64,000 bases of DNA from Asterias rubens (GCF_902459465.1 NC_047070.1:8775597-8839596); one strand, 5' to 3'. Shown: positions 44,501 to 53,700, counted from the stretch's first letter. Program-made: numbers and translations. Notes: a model not told the origin generated them from the letters alone.

Positions 44501-47500
44501 GGGAATCAATGTGTGGTGAAGAGGTTTTCAACTAGTGGTTTAATCCCATCGAGGCCTGGTTCTTGATTATTTTACCGAGACGAAGTCGAGGTAAATTATC
44601 AAGAACCAGGCCTCGGCGGGTTTGAACCACTAGTTGAAAACCGATTCAACACACTTTGATTCCCACTCATATCTTTTCGGTCAAAAACATCATCACTTTT
44701 TGGTCAAAAAGTAAATAAATGCAAAAATTATAATTGTTAAATGATTTCTTTCAACACAACACCCCTCCAGCTATGAAATGGTAAAGCCCTCCGCCGCCCT
44801 CGGGTAAACAACTCCTTATAAGGGAATGCTGTGCGCGTTGCGAGTATCGCGTGATGTGGCACAACTGTTTCAGCTGTTGCTCTCGACCAATAGGAATGAA
44901 GAAACGGTCTTATAAGAACAGGCGCAAGGTCACGTGTCACGCCCATGAATTAACACTTTTTACCGGTCATAAACAAAGGTTTATACACACCCATGTGACG
45001 CGCTCTCCACCAATACGAATAGCGAAACTGTCTGAGGTATTTATGAATGGTTTTTCGAAGCTGTGCATGGTGTGAAGAATAAGAAGTAATTATAAATACT
45101 GAATAGTAAACTTGCGGTTACAACCACGTTCAATATCTCTTTTGAGGGAGTGTTGGCTCTGAAAAGAGCCGGTTTGGTCTCGACGTTTCCAACAGTATAC
45201 TCTGCACGCTCCTGAAGACGAGCAGAGTATTCTCGACATTCTTAAAGAGTATACTCTGCTTGTATCCTGAAGACGAGCAGAGAATAGACGATGTGACCTA
45301 TGTTTACATTCACACCGCCCTCTGTTGACAAAACACTGTATACGTCATGTTTCGCCGGGCAAAAAGACACGGAGTCATGGTAAGATTGCGTACACTTTCT
45401 AGCTGGTTGCCAAAACACAAAGGTTTTGCCCGGCGGTATGCGCGCGAATCATGTTATGGTTTCCGTGTGACGTCAGAGGTCACATCGTCTATACTGTTCA
45501 AAATGTCCAGACCGCACCAGCTCTTTTCAGAGCCAACACTCCCTCAAAAGAGATCATATTCATGGTTGTACCCGCAAGTTTACTTTTTAGTATTTACAGT
45601 TACTTCTTCTTCTGCTTATGTAAAAAGTTGTTCATAATTTGGCCCCAGTTTTATATCTCCATGACCTCAGAGCCCTTCATTCATCTTCACTATCATCAGC
45701 TTCCAGACGCCTTCTCTTCTTCCACCGCTCTTTTCCAGCTTTCCCTGGGACCCCACACCATCATGATATGCTATGGGGCAACCAGGCTCCTAGTGGATGA
45801 TACCCATGCCTCCATCCTTACTGACTGTGAAGGGGGGGGGTAACCCTTTTTCAACTCAAGGAGTAGGCGGTCATGTCCCCCTGGTGACAACTGATCCAGG
45901 TCGATATCCCAAATCAGTTAATAGTAGCCTTCACCTGGAAGTGGCCGTCTGGCCTTGTGAGTTGGGTGACGCCTCACAAAAAAATATATGTATTTATAGA
46001 TCTGAAAGATTAATATTTTTGTTTTAATCCCAAAGGCATCCCACCATTAATCATGAGCAAGTTGGAAAAGGGTGCATTTCTGAAGCGCTACCCAGTTATG
46101 AACGCACCAATACAAGTGGGCCTAGTAGGTCTGACGTAAGTACAGTGTAAAAGGCAGTGGACACTATTTGTAATTACTGAAAGTAATTAGTAGCATAAAA
46201 CCTTACTTGGTAACAATCAATGGAGAGCTGTTGATAGTATAAAACCGTGTAAGAAACGGCTCCCTCTGAAGTGACGTAGTTTTTGAGAAAGAAGTAATTT
46301 TTCATAAACTTGATTTTGAGACCTCAGAATTAGAGTTTGACGTTCCGAAATCAAGCATCTGAAAGCACACAACTTCATGTGACAAGATGTTTTTTTCTTT
46401 AATTATTATCTCGCAACTTCATTGACCAAATGAGCTCAAATTTTCACAGGTTTGTTATTTTATGCATATGTTGAGATACACTAAGTGAGAAGACTGGTCT
46501 TTGACAATTACCAATAGTGTCCAGTGTCTTTAACTCAAATAATTTACTTCCCTTTCGATGTTAAACAAGCCACAATCAAAACAGTTTCAAGACGCTCTCT
46601 CAATAAGCCATTTGCAAGTTAGATTTGAATAATGTCTGCTACAATGACTTGATAGACAGTAATGACTTGCTTAGTCATACAGTACCGCTTACATTTGAAT
46701 TCCTCAGACTATCGAGACAGTTGCTATGTCAAATGGTTTGGGGCGAGCCTTTTGCATAGCAACCTCCAGATGAGCAAACCCTAGTACCATTGTGACATAC
46801 ACATCCATTCAGAATCGTGTATGGGTGTTCAACGTCTCTTACACAACTACGCAAAAGCTTGCCCCTAATCATGTGACATAGCAACTGTCTCTGTAGTCTG
46901 AGATACAATTGTCAGTTGTACAATGTACGGAAAGGGTTTTAGAGTGTTGATGTTCCTAAAGCAAAACCAACAGAGGATACAACAAAAAGTTGGAAACAAA
47001 ATATCGCAGACAAATCGAGCAGGTAATCAAAGCAGAGTCTTTGGCTCTCCTATATGCTAATGAAATTCTTCATTATTTTATGTTGATGTCACTTTTTCCT
47101 ATAAGCTAACTTTTATATCTTGCTTTGGCTAGGTTGGTCTTTGCAACACCGATGTGCTGTGCACTGTTCCCTCAAAAAAGGTATGTACTGTTACATTAAC
47201 CATTATTGCTTCGCCCTTCCGATGGGACGTAAAGCTGTTGGTTCCGGTTGTTGTGTAATGCATGTAAAAGAACCCAGTGCACTTATGGTAAAGAAAAGGG
47301 GTTCACCCCAGTATTCCTGGTTCAACCAGCAGCATATGCGCCACAGCACCTTGTAAAGCATTCATGGTGCTATAAAGGAACAGCCGTCGATTTCACCAAA
47401 CTCTTCGTAACTTGGGATTAATCTTAGGGCTTAATAGAACGGGTTAAGTTCTGTATCTGAAGACATTGGGACGCACATTGAACCCATCCTAAGTTAAGAC

Positions 47501-47951
47501 GAGTTACTCGTCCGAACACGAGATAGGTTGTAATGGTAGCGTTTTGTGAAATCGGCCACGGGTCTCATACTTCCAAAATACTTCCAGCGCTTTGATTTGC
47601 CCCTTAGGGTTGTGATAAGCGCTATATAGAACCTACATGTAGTATTACTTGTGAGACCAAGGGTTGATTTCACAAAGAACTATGGACTAGTCCTACTTCA
47701 GGACAAGTCCTAGGAAATACTAAAAACTTTAGGCTAGTCCTAGTTAGTAGGACGACTTGCTTAACTCGACTAGTCCTTCCTCTTTGTGAAATCAAACCCC
47801 ATTCTATCTCGTTGTTCATTTTCCGCTAGTGACTTTGCTTTTCTTTCTTCACAGTTCTATCGCTACCAATCACCTCGAGGAGGATCTTCAAGCGAGTATC
47901 AAGCAGAGAGGAGGAAGTATCGACAGGGTTTACTTCAATAAGGGTTTGTGA
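38359..47951 (+). CDS. sideroflexin (SFXN1/3 type), eight coding exons
   Basis: A multi-pass inner mitochondrial membrane protein. SFXN1 is known to carry serine into mitochondria for one-carbon metabolism. The exons are 38359-38558, 39528-39698, 41024-41122, 42191-42266, 44243-44456, 46036-46135, 47133-47180 and 47855-47951. Together they give 1005 nt, 334 residues and a stop, with one continuous frame over seven GT-AG junctions. Family motifs in order: [17 protein letters not shown] (N-terminal), [75 protein letters not shown] and the C-terminal RVYFNKGL. The length suits the family (about 320-330). The ATG at 38359 follows a GTG and lies 5 bases after an acceptor, so the 5' UTR is split. 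Mobile elements occupy most introns. The product looks intact. Confidence 0.96.
38603..38880. mobile_element. MITE relic in SFXN intron 1, GGGCCGAATTTCGT type
   Basis: The left end is GGGCCGAATTTCGTAGGG and the right part is AAGCAGCCCTGGGTTGAAC...ATGGCTCTGCTTACC. It mixes features of the GGGCCC and GCGCTTACGGTAAGCAG families, probably by decay. Confidence 0.4.
39007..39370. mobile_element. TTAA MITE, AGGCAGTGGACAC family, in SFXN intron 1
   Basis: TTAA on both sides. The termini are AAGGCACTCTCCACATTAGG and ACGTGTCCAATTGCCT. The interior hairpin has diverged (GACTTCAGCTGAAGCC). Confidence 0.75.
39528..39698 (+). CDS. SFXN coding exon 2
   Basis: Acceptor ACCATCATCCAG, donor ACAG|GTAAGT. Encodes [17 protein letters not shown] and [17 protein letters not shown], the most conserved stretch of the family. 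Confidence 0.95.
39814..39842. repeat. (AAATC)n microsatellite in SFXN intron 2
   Basis: Five to six perfect AAATC units. Confidence 0.85.
40411..40918. mobile_element. two adjoining MITEs in SFXN intron 2
   Basis: 40411-40587 is a GTCGATTTCACAAAGAGTTAGG element with good arms (CAGGGGTCGATTTCACAAAG / GGGAAATCCACCCCTG). 40588-40918 is a diverged AGGCAGTGGACAC-family copy lacking a clear left end; it closes with TTTCCAGTGCCTTCAA. Confidence 0.65.
41024..41122 (+). CDS. SFXN coding exon 3
   Basis: Acceptor with a T10 tract (TTTTTTTTTTACAG), donor TCAA|GTAAGT. Encodes [18 protein letters not shown] and NYTNRSG. Confidence 0.95.
41424..41965 (+). mobile_element. tRNA-derived SINE in SFXN intron 3, split by a MITE
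   Basis: The head A box CGGCCGAGTGGTATAG starts at about 41428 and runs to CCAAGCTC at 41460. After the insert, GCAGAGCTTGGGTTCAATACCC supplies the B box. The body (CTGTCATGACACTTGTGCCC, ACATCCTTACGGACTGCGAA) continues to about 41965. The insertion falls in the anticodon-arm region of the tRNA-like head. Confidence 0.65.
41461..41703. mobile_element. MITE, GGGCCCAATTTCATAGAGC family, nested in the SINE head
   Basis: Starts TGGGCCCAACTTCATAGAGC and ends GCTCTATGAAAGTGGGCCC. A TGG flanks each side, consistent with a short target duplication. Inner AGGATTACCAGCCAAATTTCC pairs with GGAAATTGGGTTGGTAAACC. Confidence 0.75.
42046..42135 (+). mobile_element. tRNA-derived SINE head in SFXN intron 3
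   Basis: CTAGATAGCTAAGTTTGTAGAGC is the A-box region and GGTTCAAGTCCCACTC the B box. Same family as the minus-strand head at 31040. It lies 55 bp before exon 4. Confidence 0.6.
42191..42266 (+). CDS. SFXN coding exon 4
   Basis: Acceptor TTCCCCTTGCAG, donor AAA|GTAAGT. Encodes [19 protein letters not shown], a transmembrane-like segment. Confidence 0.94.
42343..42448. mobile_element. small MITE, AAGGTTTG...TGATAATCTCT family (nested)
   Basis: The ends are AAGGTTTGAAATGATAATCTC and GAGATAATC...CCGCAAACCTT. An inner hairpin is GGTTCTTTTCAGAACC. A longer relative is at 62974-63549. Confidence 0.65.
42473..43103. mobile_element. 631-bp DNA transposon derivative with 28-bp inverted ends (nested)
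   Basis: The left end, CGTGGAGGAAGGAAGAGAAG, continues GAGTTCGAACG. The right end is the inverse of CATGGAGGAAGGAAGAGAAG, continuing GAGCTCGAGCG. GTTTTGG flanks both sides (42466-42472 and 43104-43110), a 7-8-bp target duplication that would suit hAT-like elements. The interior has no protein. The arms, being asymmetric only at a few bases, suggest fairly recent activity. Confidence 0.7.
43425..43752. mobile_element. AGGCAGTGGACAC-family MITE, right end lost, SFXN intron 4
   Basis: Begins TTAAAAGGCACTGGACACT and proceeds to GGGAAACACCCCGAGAATAC. There it runs straight into LINE sequence, so the right terminus is missing. Confidence 0.7.
43753..44182 (+). mobile_element. 3' end of a CR1/L2-type LINE in SFXN intron 4
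   Basis: The frame up to 43953 reads [19 protein letters not shown] and [11 protein letters not shown]...LTSVTSRF. This is the typical C-terminus of CR1/L2-group reverse transcriptase proteins. It is followed by a 3' UTR ending GGGGCTACCCTGTATAAATA and a (TAA)n-type microsatellite tail at about 44147-44180. The fragment is 5'-truncated, as is usual for LINE insertion. Confidence 0.75.
44243..44456 (+). CDS. SFXN coding exon 5
   Basis: Acceptor TTTCTTTACCAG, donor ATGA|GTAAGT. Encodes [18 protein letters not shown] and the NRLGEST loop. Confidence 0.95.
44503..44667. mobile_element. palindromic MITE in SFXN intron 5
   Basis: Left GGGAATCAATGTGTGGTG, GAGGTTTTCAACTAGTGG and GAGGCCTGGTTCTTGAT are mirrored on the right by ATCAAGAACCAGGCCTC, CCACTAGTTGAAAACC and ACACTTTGATTCCC. 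One hairpin of 165 bp. Confidence 0.78.
45155..45170 (-). promoter_or_regulatory. histone-type 3' stem-loop, left end, outward-facing
   Basis: On the minus strand GGCTCT-TTTC-AGAGCC is a 6-bp stem with a 4-nt loop. This matches all 16 bases of the metazoan histone mRNA stem-loop as I know it. CAAAAGAGA follows after 10 nt (45136-45144), resembling the histone downstream element CAAGAAAGA bound by U7 snRNA. Function is inferred only. Confidence 0.55.
45519..45534 (+). promoter_or_regulatory. histone-type 3' stem-loop, right end, outward-facing
   Basis: AGCTCT-TTTC-AGAGCC on the plus strand has one base changed at the foot of the stem. CAAAAGAGA follows after 10 nt at 45545-45553. It is in the sense direction of the SFXN transcript. 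Confidence 0.5.
45770..45985 (+). mobile_element. SINE body relic, SFXN intron 5
   Basis: CATCCTTACTGACTGTGAAGG and the run to GAGTTGGGTGACGCCTCAC parallel the 3' body of the SINE at 41424-41965. No tRNA-like head is visible here. Confidence 0.45.
46036..46135 (+). CDS. SFXN coding exon 6
   Basis: Acceptor TTTTAATCCCAAAG, donor TGAC|GTAAGT. Encodes [19 protein letters not shown] and APIQVGLVG. Confidence 0.95.
46147..46533. mobile_element. TTAA MITE, AGGCAGTGGACAC family, SFXN intron 6
   Basis: The left border is GTAA, a decayed TTAA, and the right border is TTAA. The termini are AAGGCAGTGGACACTATT and CCAATAGTGTCCAGTGTCT. Full length. Confidence 0.8.
46702..46904. mobile_element. MITE with CTCAGACTATCGAGACAGTT arms, SFXN intron 6
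   Basis: The left arm (CCTCAGACTATCGAGACAG, TTGCTATGTCAAATGG, GCGAGCCTTTTGC) is mirrored by the right arm (GCAAAAGCTTGCCCC, GTGACATAGCAACTGTCTC, TAGTCTGAG). About 203 bp, non-coding. Confidence 0.65.
47133..47180 (+). CDS. SFXN coding exon 7
   Basis: A 48-nt exon with acceptor TTGCTTTGGCTAG and donor AAAG|GTATGT. Encodes [15 protein letters not shown]. Confidence 0.93.
47214..47375 (+). mobile_element. 5'-truncated SINE fragment, SFXN intron 7
   Basis: TTCCGATGGGACGTAAAGC, ATGTAAAAGAACCCAGTGC and CACAGCACCTTGTAAAGC match the body of the SINE at 24184-24603. The head and tail are missing. Confidence 0.65.
47381..47800. mobile_element. two GTCGATTTCAC-family MITEs flanking a SINE tail, SFXN intron 7
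   Basis: 47381-47561 (CAGCCGTCGATTTCACC to TTTTGTGAAATCGGC) and 47660-47800 (GGGTTGATTTCACAAAG to CTTTGTGAAATCAAACCC) are both complete hairpins. Between them, 47586-47645 is a SINE 3' tail (GCGCTTTGATTTGCCCC, AAGCGCTATATAG). Confidence 0.65.
47855..47951 (+). CDS. SFXN coding exon 8 with stop
   Basis: Acceptor TTTCTTTCTTCACAG. Encodes the C-terminus ending RVYFNKGL, then TGA at 47949-47951. Confidence 0.95.
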
Positions 47952-48258
47952 TGAAACGCTCAATGACATTAGTTAGGAGCATAGAAATAGAACTCGGAGA
48001 AAGCTGAGCTCAACCGTTCCATGTGTTGTCAGTGGACGCGGCTTATTGCACCATGGGACATACGTGTATGGCGAAATGATCATCACAGGAGTGCACGTGA
48101 GTGTTTTCATTGGTCAATGATAATGGCGCCTACTGTATGGCAAAGAAGTGCATACGCGCATCGATAAAAGTGGTCTCCTAACGAAATCGCATGCACAATG
48201 TCACACTCAGCATTCTCCGGGTTTTATTTCTATGGTTAGAAGTAATCAATTATAATGG

Positions 48259-48264
48259 AATAAA
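48259..48264 (+). terminator. candidate SFXN polyadenylation signal
   Basis: AATAAA 308 nt after the SFXN stop codon, giving a 3' UTR of about 330 nt. Later AATAAA sites near 48965-48985 are alternatives. Confidence 0.45.
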
Positions 48265-48299
48265 AACAGCTTCTGTAGAGGATTCAATGTACGCACAAT

Positions 48300-48552
48300 G
48301 GGTGCGTTCGTTAAGCTTCCCTGGGTTGACCCCGGTCTTCCCCCGGTGAGTTCGAATAGCTTTGACGTCATTCCAGAGGCTCACCCGGGTCAGCTCCCAG
48401 TGCCCTGCTTGTGGAGTGGGTCACTTGGGTCTGGCCCCAGGTGCATGACGTCACTACGAGAGCGGTGAGTGATCGTTTGTTTAGCTCTAGTCAGGGGCTC
48501 ACCCGAGTGAGCACCGCGGGGTAGACCCCAGGGAAGCTAAACGAATGCACCC
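48300..48552. mobile_element. MITE, GGGTGCGTTCGTTTAGC family, long form, complete
   Basis: The ends are GGGTGCGTTCGTTAAGCTTC and GAAGCTAAACGAATGCACC. The 250-bp interior (GGTCTTCCCCCGG, GCTTTGACGTCATTCC, GGTGCATGACGTCACTACG) differs from the 150-bp short form, so the family has two interiors with the same ends. Confidence 0.75.
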
Positions 48553-49858
48553 ATAGGTTACATGGAGTGGGCAGTCAGAAATAAAAGTCATTATTCCCTG
48601 GTAGTAGAATTAGAGCAAGACAAGTTCTCAAAAGAATTTCAAATACCCAGCAAGTAGATTTACATATGCTGTTACCGCAGACCAATTATACATTGATACC
48701 TCATCATGCAATGGCCATCCCATAAAAGTCACGTTGTAAAGCATTTAGGCTGGTAATGTGGTCCGACAACACATACTATCGCACTCGAATGTAGAACTGG
48801 CCTCGGTGGAATTGTGACAGTGTTTTTAATAATTAAGAAAATATAGAGTGATGACAGAAATGTATTTATAACAAAATGTGATGAGCAGTGAGTAGGGAAA
48901 GTTTTTTACAGGCAAAGTACACCTTTGGTTCTTGGAACCGATTGATTTTTTAATCCGGTATAAATAAAGATGTATACAATAAAACTTCATTGTAAAAGTT
49001 GGATGCGGTTTTTAAAACCAAAACCAGGAGCAGTTATGACCACTAAGGAAGAATAATCACCAAAAGGAAGGAACAATCTGAGAAACATTACAGCAGTAAT
49101 GCTTCTCAGATTCAAATTTTGGGGCATAAAAACTTTTTACAAAACATATTACTTCTATGTGAAATGTTTCTCAAAATGCTTTATACTATCGAGAGCTGCT
49201 GTAGGCTTCGAACCAACATTATTTTAAGAGTGATTACCAAACGTATACCTTATTTAACCATGCTAGCTGAAATCTAGATATTTCCACCGATAACAGACTT
49301 GTTGATGAGGGTCTGATTCCTGGACAATGCCATACAAAGTGAGCCTCTCAGGGCCCATTTATTTCACTAAGCCCAGAGATGGCTTTTTTTTGTAAAGTTA
49401 TTTTTCTCCAGTAAAAATGTGTATATGCTAGATACCTATCAGCATCGTTTAATCCAATAGTTTGGTGTGAATGTACGCCGTGTGTGAATGTACGCTGTAT
49501 GTGAATAACATATTCTTATTTATTGTTTGACTGTGTACATCCTTGTTAAAGTTCTGTGTCAACAATGAGCAAGTGCGAGTGTGCCCCATGATTGACTAAA
49601 GGTTGACTACTTCGACTCGAACCCAGGCTTGTTGACCTTGGTTTGACTACTGCAGTCGACCATTTGGAACCAGCCTCAGGACCATGGTTTCTTCCGTGGT
49701 CCCGATAGCATGTTCTATGCTAACGTGTGGGAAGAACAGAAGGGGACCAGTGACAATATAGCTAAAAGGCAGAATACCGATGGTTGACTAGACTTCCTAT
49801 TAAGTCATTTTGAGTCACTTTGATGTCATCGCTAGTCAGTGGTCAATCATGGGTCGAC
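48553..49858. other. intergenic sequence with a MITE-like relic
   Basis: About 48950-49260 resembles a TTAA-type relic (AAGGAACAATCTGAGAAAC, AATGTTTCTCAAAATGC, GATTACCAAACGTATACC). Near 49470-49505 a short TGTGTGAATGTACGC unit is repeated. The rest is unrecognised. Confidence 0.4.
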
Positions 49859-50121
49859 TTAAAGGCACTGGACACTATTGGTATTTACTCAAAATAAGTA
49901 ATTTTCCACGAATTTGATTTCGAGACCTCAGATTTAGCATTTGAAGTCTCAAAATCAAGCATCTGAAAGCACACAACTTTTTTTCTTTCATTATTATCTC
50001 GCAACTTTGACGACCGATTGAGCTCAAATCTTCACAGGTTTGTTATTTTATGCATATGTTGAGATACACCAACTGTGAAGGCTAGTCTTTGACAATTACC
50101 AATAGTGTCCAGCGTCTTTAA
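49859..50121. mobile_element. TTAA MITE, AGGCAGTGGACAC family, internally deleted
   Basis: Both TTAA borders and both termini are present, but about 120 bp is missing just inside the left end (ACTCAAAATAAG|TAATTTTCCACG). The deletion joins two short AAGTAAT-like stretches. Confidence 0.8.
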
Positions 50122-50257
50122 CGTGACAATCGAACTTGCTCAATGTTGTGTAGATGAGAAGGATCAGGGTTCAATGTTCAGGGCTATTCTTATCTTTGAG
50201 TGTATACCTTTTCTGAATAAAAACAGTGTACAAAATGTCAAGCTTCAAGGCGGCTTG

Positions 50258-50575
50258 TCATGACCAAGTGGTCAAGCGCACTGGACTGAATCTCTGGGCC
50301 CAATTTCAAAGAGCTGCTTAAGCAGAAAGCATTGCTTAACATTTTTCTGCTAAGCAGAGATGAGCCAGATGGAAAACCAGTCATAAATTGTACATGTAAC
50401 ATGGTAGTTTGGCTGGTAATCTTACTCTGGTAAGCAAACTTTTGTTGCGCTTAGCTACTTTTTTCTGCTTAGCCAGCTGTATGAAGTTGGGCCCTTGGGG
50501 TTTCTGATCAGCATGGGTTTGTGTCCCAGTATTGACACTTGAGTCCTTTTAATGAACTATTCTTGTATAGGTACA
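50258..50575 (+). mobile_element. tRNA-derived SINE head split by a MITE
   Basis: Head GACCAAGTGGTCAAGCGC...GACTGAATCTC, then the insert, then GGGGTTTCTGATCAGCATGGG and TGTGTCCCAGTATTGACACTT. The split is at the same position of the tRNA-like head as in the SINE at 41424. Confidence 0.65.
50295..50494. mobile_element. MITE, GGGCCCAATTTCATAGAGC family, nested in the SINE head
   Basis: Ends TGGGCCCAATTTCAAAGAGC and GCTGTATGAAGTTGGGCCC. Complete, 200 bp, with all internal family landmarks (AAGCAGAAAGCATTGCTTAA, ACATGGTAGTTTGGCTGG). Confidence 0.78.
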
Positions 50576-50792
50576 TACAAAGAGAATTCTCGATGCACTC
50601 TAAGATGAAAATAGAGAATTTATGGTAAGAAAGTAGAGACAATTAAACTTGTACATGAAGGACAATTTAGTTGACTCAGTAAGGAATACTGGAAGGAAGT
50701 CTATTGCACAAATAAATTTGTCTGAAACGACGTCACTGTTTGGTGCTTTACCATTATTACCCCAGTTTTTCCATGAGTAGTATAGAACTTTT

Positions 50793-53700
50793 GGCCCAAA
50801 TTTAGTAAAAATGCTGGACTTACCCCTTGTGAAATTCTTCAATTTTTCGCCTAAATTTGATAAAAATGCTGAACTTACCACTTGTGATTTTGTTCATTTT
50901 TTCGCCTAAATTTGTTTAAAATGCTGGACTTACCCCTTGTGTTTTTTTCTATTTTTGGCCTTAAATTTGATAAAAATACTGGACTTACCCCTTGTGATTT
51001 GTTCTATTTTTTGCCTAAATTTGATAAAAATGCTGGACTTACCCCTTGTGTTTTTTTCAATTTTTCGCCTAAATTTGATAAAAATGCTGAACTTACCACT
51101 TGTGATTTTTTTAATTTTTTCGCCTAAATTTGTTTAAAATGCTGGACTTACCCCTTGTGATTTGTTCTATTTTTTGCCTAAATTTGATAAAAATGCTGGA
51201 CTTTACCCCTTGTGATTTGTTTACATTTTTTTGCCTAAATTTGATACAAATGCTGGACTTACCCCTTGTGATTTGTTCAATTTTTTGCCTTAATTTTATA
51301 AAAATGCTGAATGATACCCCTTGTGATTTTTTCATATTTTCGCCTAAATTTAATAAAAATGCTGGACTAACCCCTTGTGAAATTCTTCAATTTTAGGCCT
51401 AAATTTGATAAAAATGCTGGACTTACCCCTTGTGATTCGTTTTCAATTTTTTGCCTAAATTTGATAAAAATGCTGAACTTACCACTTGTGATTTTTTTCA
51501 TTTTTTCGCCTAAATTTGTTTAAAATGCTGGACTTACCCCTTGTGTTTTTTTCAATTTTTGGCCTTAAATTTGATAAAAATACTGGACTTACCCCTTGTG
51601 ATTTGTTCTATTTTTTTCCTAAATTTGATAAAAATGCTGGACTTACCCCTTGTGTTTTTTTCAATTTTTCGCCTAAATTTGATAAAAATGCTGAAATTAC
51701 CACTTGTGATTTTTTTAATTTTTTCGCCTAAATTTGTTTAAAATGCTGGACTTACCCCTTGTGTTTTTTTCTATTTTTGGCCTTAAATTTGATAAAAATA
51801 CTGGACTTTACCCCTTGTGATTTGTTTACATTTTTTTGCCTAAATTTGATACAAATGCTGGACTTACCCCTTGTGATTTGTTCAATTTTTTGCCTTAATT
51901 TTATAAAAATGCTGAATGATACCCCTTGTGATTTTTTCATATTTTCGCCTAAATTTAATAAAAATGCTGGACTAACCCCTTGTGAAATTCTTCAATTTTA
52001 GGCCTAAATTTGATAAAAATGCTGGACTTACCCCTTGTGATTCGTTTTCAATTTTTTGCCTAAATTTGATAAAAATGCTGCACTTACCCCTTGTGATTTT
52101 TTCAACTTTTCGCCTAAATTTAATATAAATGCAAATACACCCCTTGTGAAATTCTTAAATTTTAGGCCTAAATTTGATAAAAATGCTGGACTTCCCCCTT
52201 GTGATTTGTTCAATTTTTAGGCCTTAATTTGATAAAAATGCTGGACTTACCCCTTGCGAAATTCTTCAATTTTAGGCCTAAATTTGTTAAAAATGCTGGA
52301 CTTACCCCTTGTGATTTTTTCATTTTTTCGCCTAAATTTGTTAAAAATGCTGGACCTACCCCTTGTGATTTGTTAAGTTTTTTGCCTAAATTTGATAAAA
52401 ATGCTGAACTTACCCCTTGTGATTTTTCCAAGTTTTTGCCAAAATTTGATAAAAATGCTGGACTTACCCCTTGTGTTTTTTTCAATTTTTCGCCTAAATT
52501 TGATAAAAATGCTGAACTTACCACTTGTGATTTTTTTAATTTTTTCGCCTAAATTTGTTTAAAATGCTGGACTTACCCCTTGTGATTTGTTCTATTTTTG
52601 GCCTAAATTTGATAAAAATACTGGACTTACCCCTTGTGATTTGTTCTATTTTTTTCCTAAATTTGATAAAAATGCTGGACTTACCCCTTGTGAAATTCTT
52701 CAATTTTTCGCCTAAATTTGATAAAAATGCTGGACTTACCCCTTGTGATTTGTTCAATTTTTTGCCTTAATTTTATAAAAATGCTGAATGATACCCCTTG
52801 TGATTTTTTCATATTTTCGCCTAAATTTAATAAAAATGCTGGACTAACCCCTTGTGAAATTCTTCAATTTTAGGCCTAAATTTGATAAAAATGCTGGACT
52901 TACCCCTTGTGATTCGTTTTCAATTTTTTGCCTAAATTTGATAAAAATGCTGGACTTACCCCTTGTGATTTTTTTAACTTTTCGCCTAAATTTAATACAA
53001 ATGCAAATACACCCCTTGTGAAATTCTTAAATTTTAGGCCTAAATTTGATAAAAATGCTGGACTTACCCCTTGTGATTTTTTCATTTTTTCGCCTAAATT
53101 TGTTAAAAATGCTGGACCTACCCCTTGTGATTTGTTAAGTTTTTTGCCTAAATTTGATAAAAATGCTGAACTTACCCCTTGTGATTTTTCCAAGTTTTTG
53201 CCAAAATTTGATAAAAATGATGGCCTTACCCCTTGTGAAATTCTTCAATTTTAGGCCTAAATTTAATAAAAATGCTGGCTTTACCCCTTGTGAAATTCTT
53301 CAATTTTTAGGCCTAAATTTGATAAAAATGCTGGACTTACCCCTTTTGATTTGTTTAATTTTTTGCCTAAATTTGATAAAAATGCTGGACTTACCCCTTG
53401 TGATTTTTTCATTTTTTCGCCTAAATTTGTTAAAAATGCTGGACTTTACCCCTTGTGATTTGTTAAATTTTTTGCCTAATTTTGATAAAAATGCTGGACT
53501 TACCCCTTGTGAAATTCTTCAATTTTAGGCCTAAATTTGATTTTAAAAATTCGCCTAAATTTGTTGAAAATGCTGGCCTTACCCCTTGTGAAATTCTTCA
53601 ATTTTAGGCCTAAATTTAATAAAAATGCTGGATTTACCCCTTGTGAAATTCTTAAGTTTTAGGCCTAAATTTGATAAAAATGCTGGACTTACCCCTTGTG

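Larger units (their letters stand above)
45079..45623. mobile_element. inverted-repeat element carrying histone-type 3' stem-loops at both ends, SFXN intron 5
   Basis: The two ends, about 100 bp each, are inverse copies: AGTAAACTTGCGGTTACAACC on the left and the inverse of AGTAAACTTGCGGGTACAACC on the right. Then come ATCTCTTTTGAGGGAGTG and TTGGCTCTGAAAAGAGC. Read outward, each end contains GGCTCTTTTCAGAGCC (one mismatch on the right), the stem-loop of replication-dependent histone mRNAs. The interior has two copies of a CTGAAGACGAGCAGAGTAT unit and no intact protein frame. A decayed relative is at 26206-26408. Confidence 0.75.
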
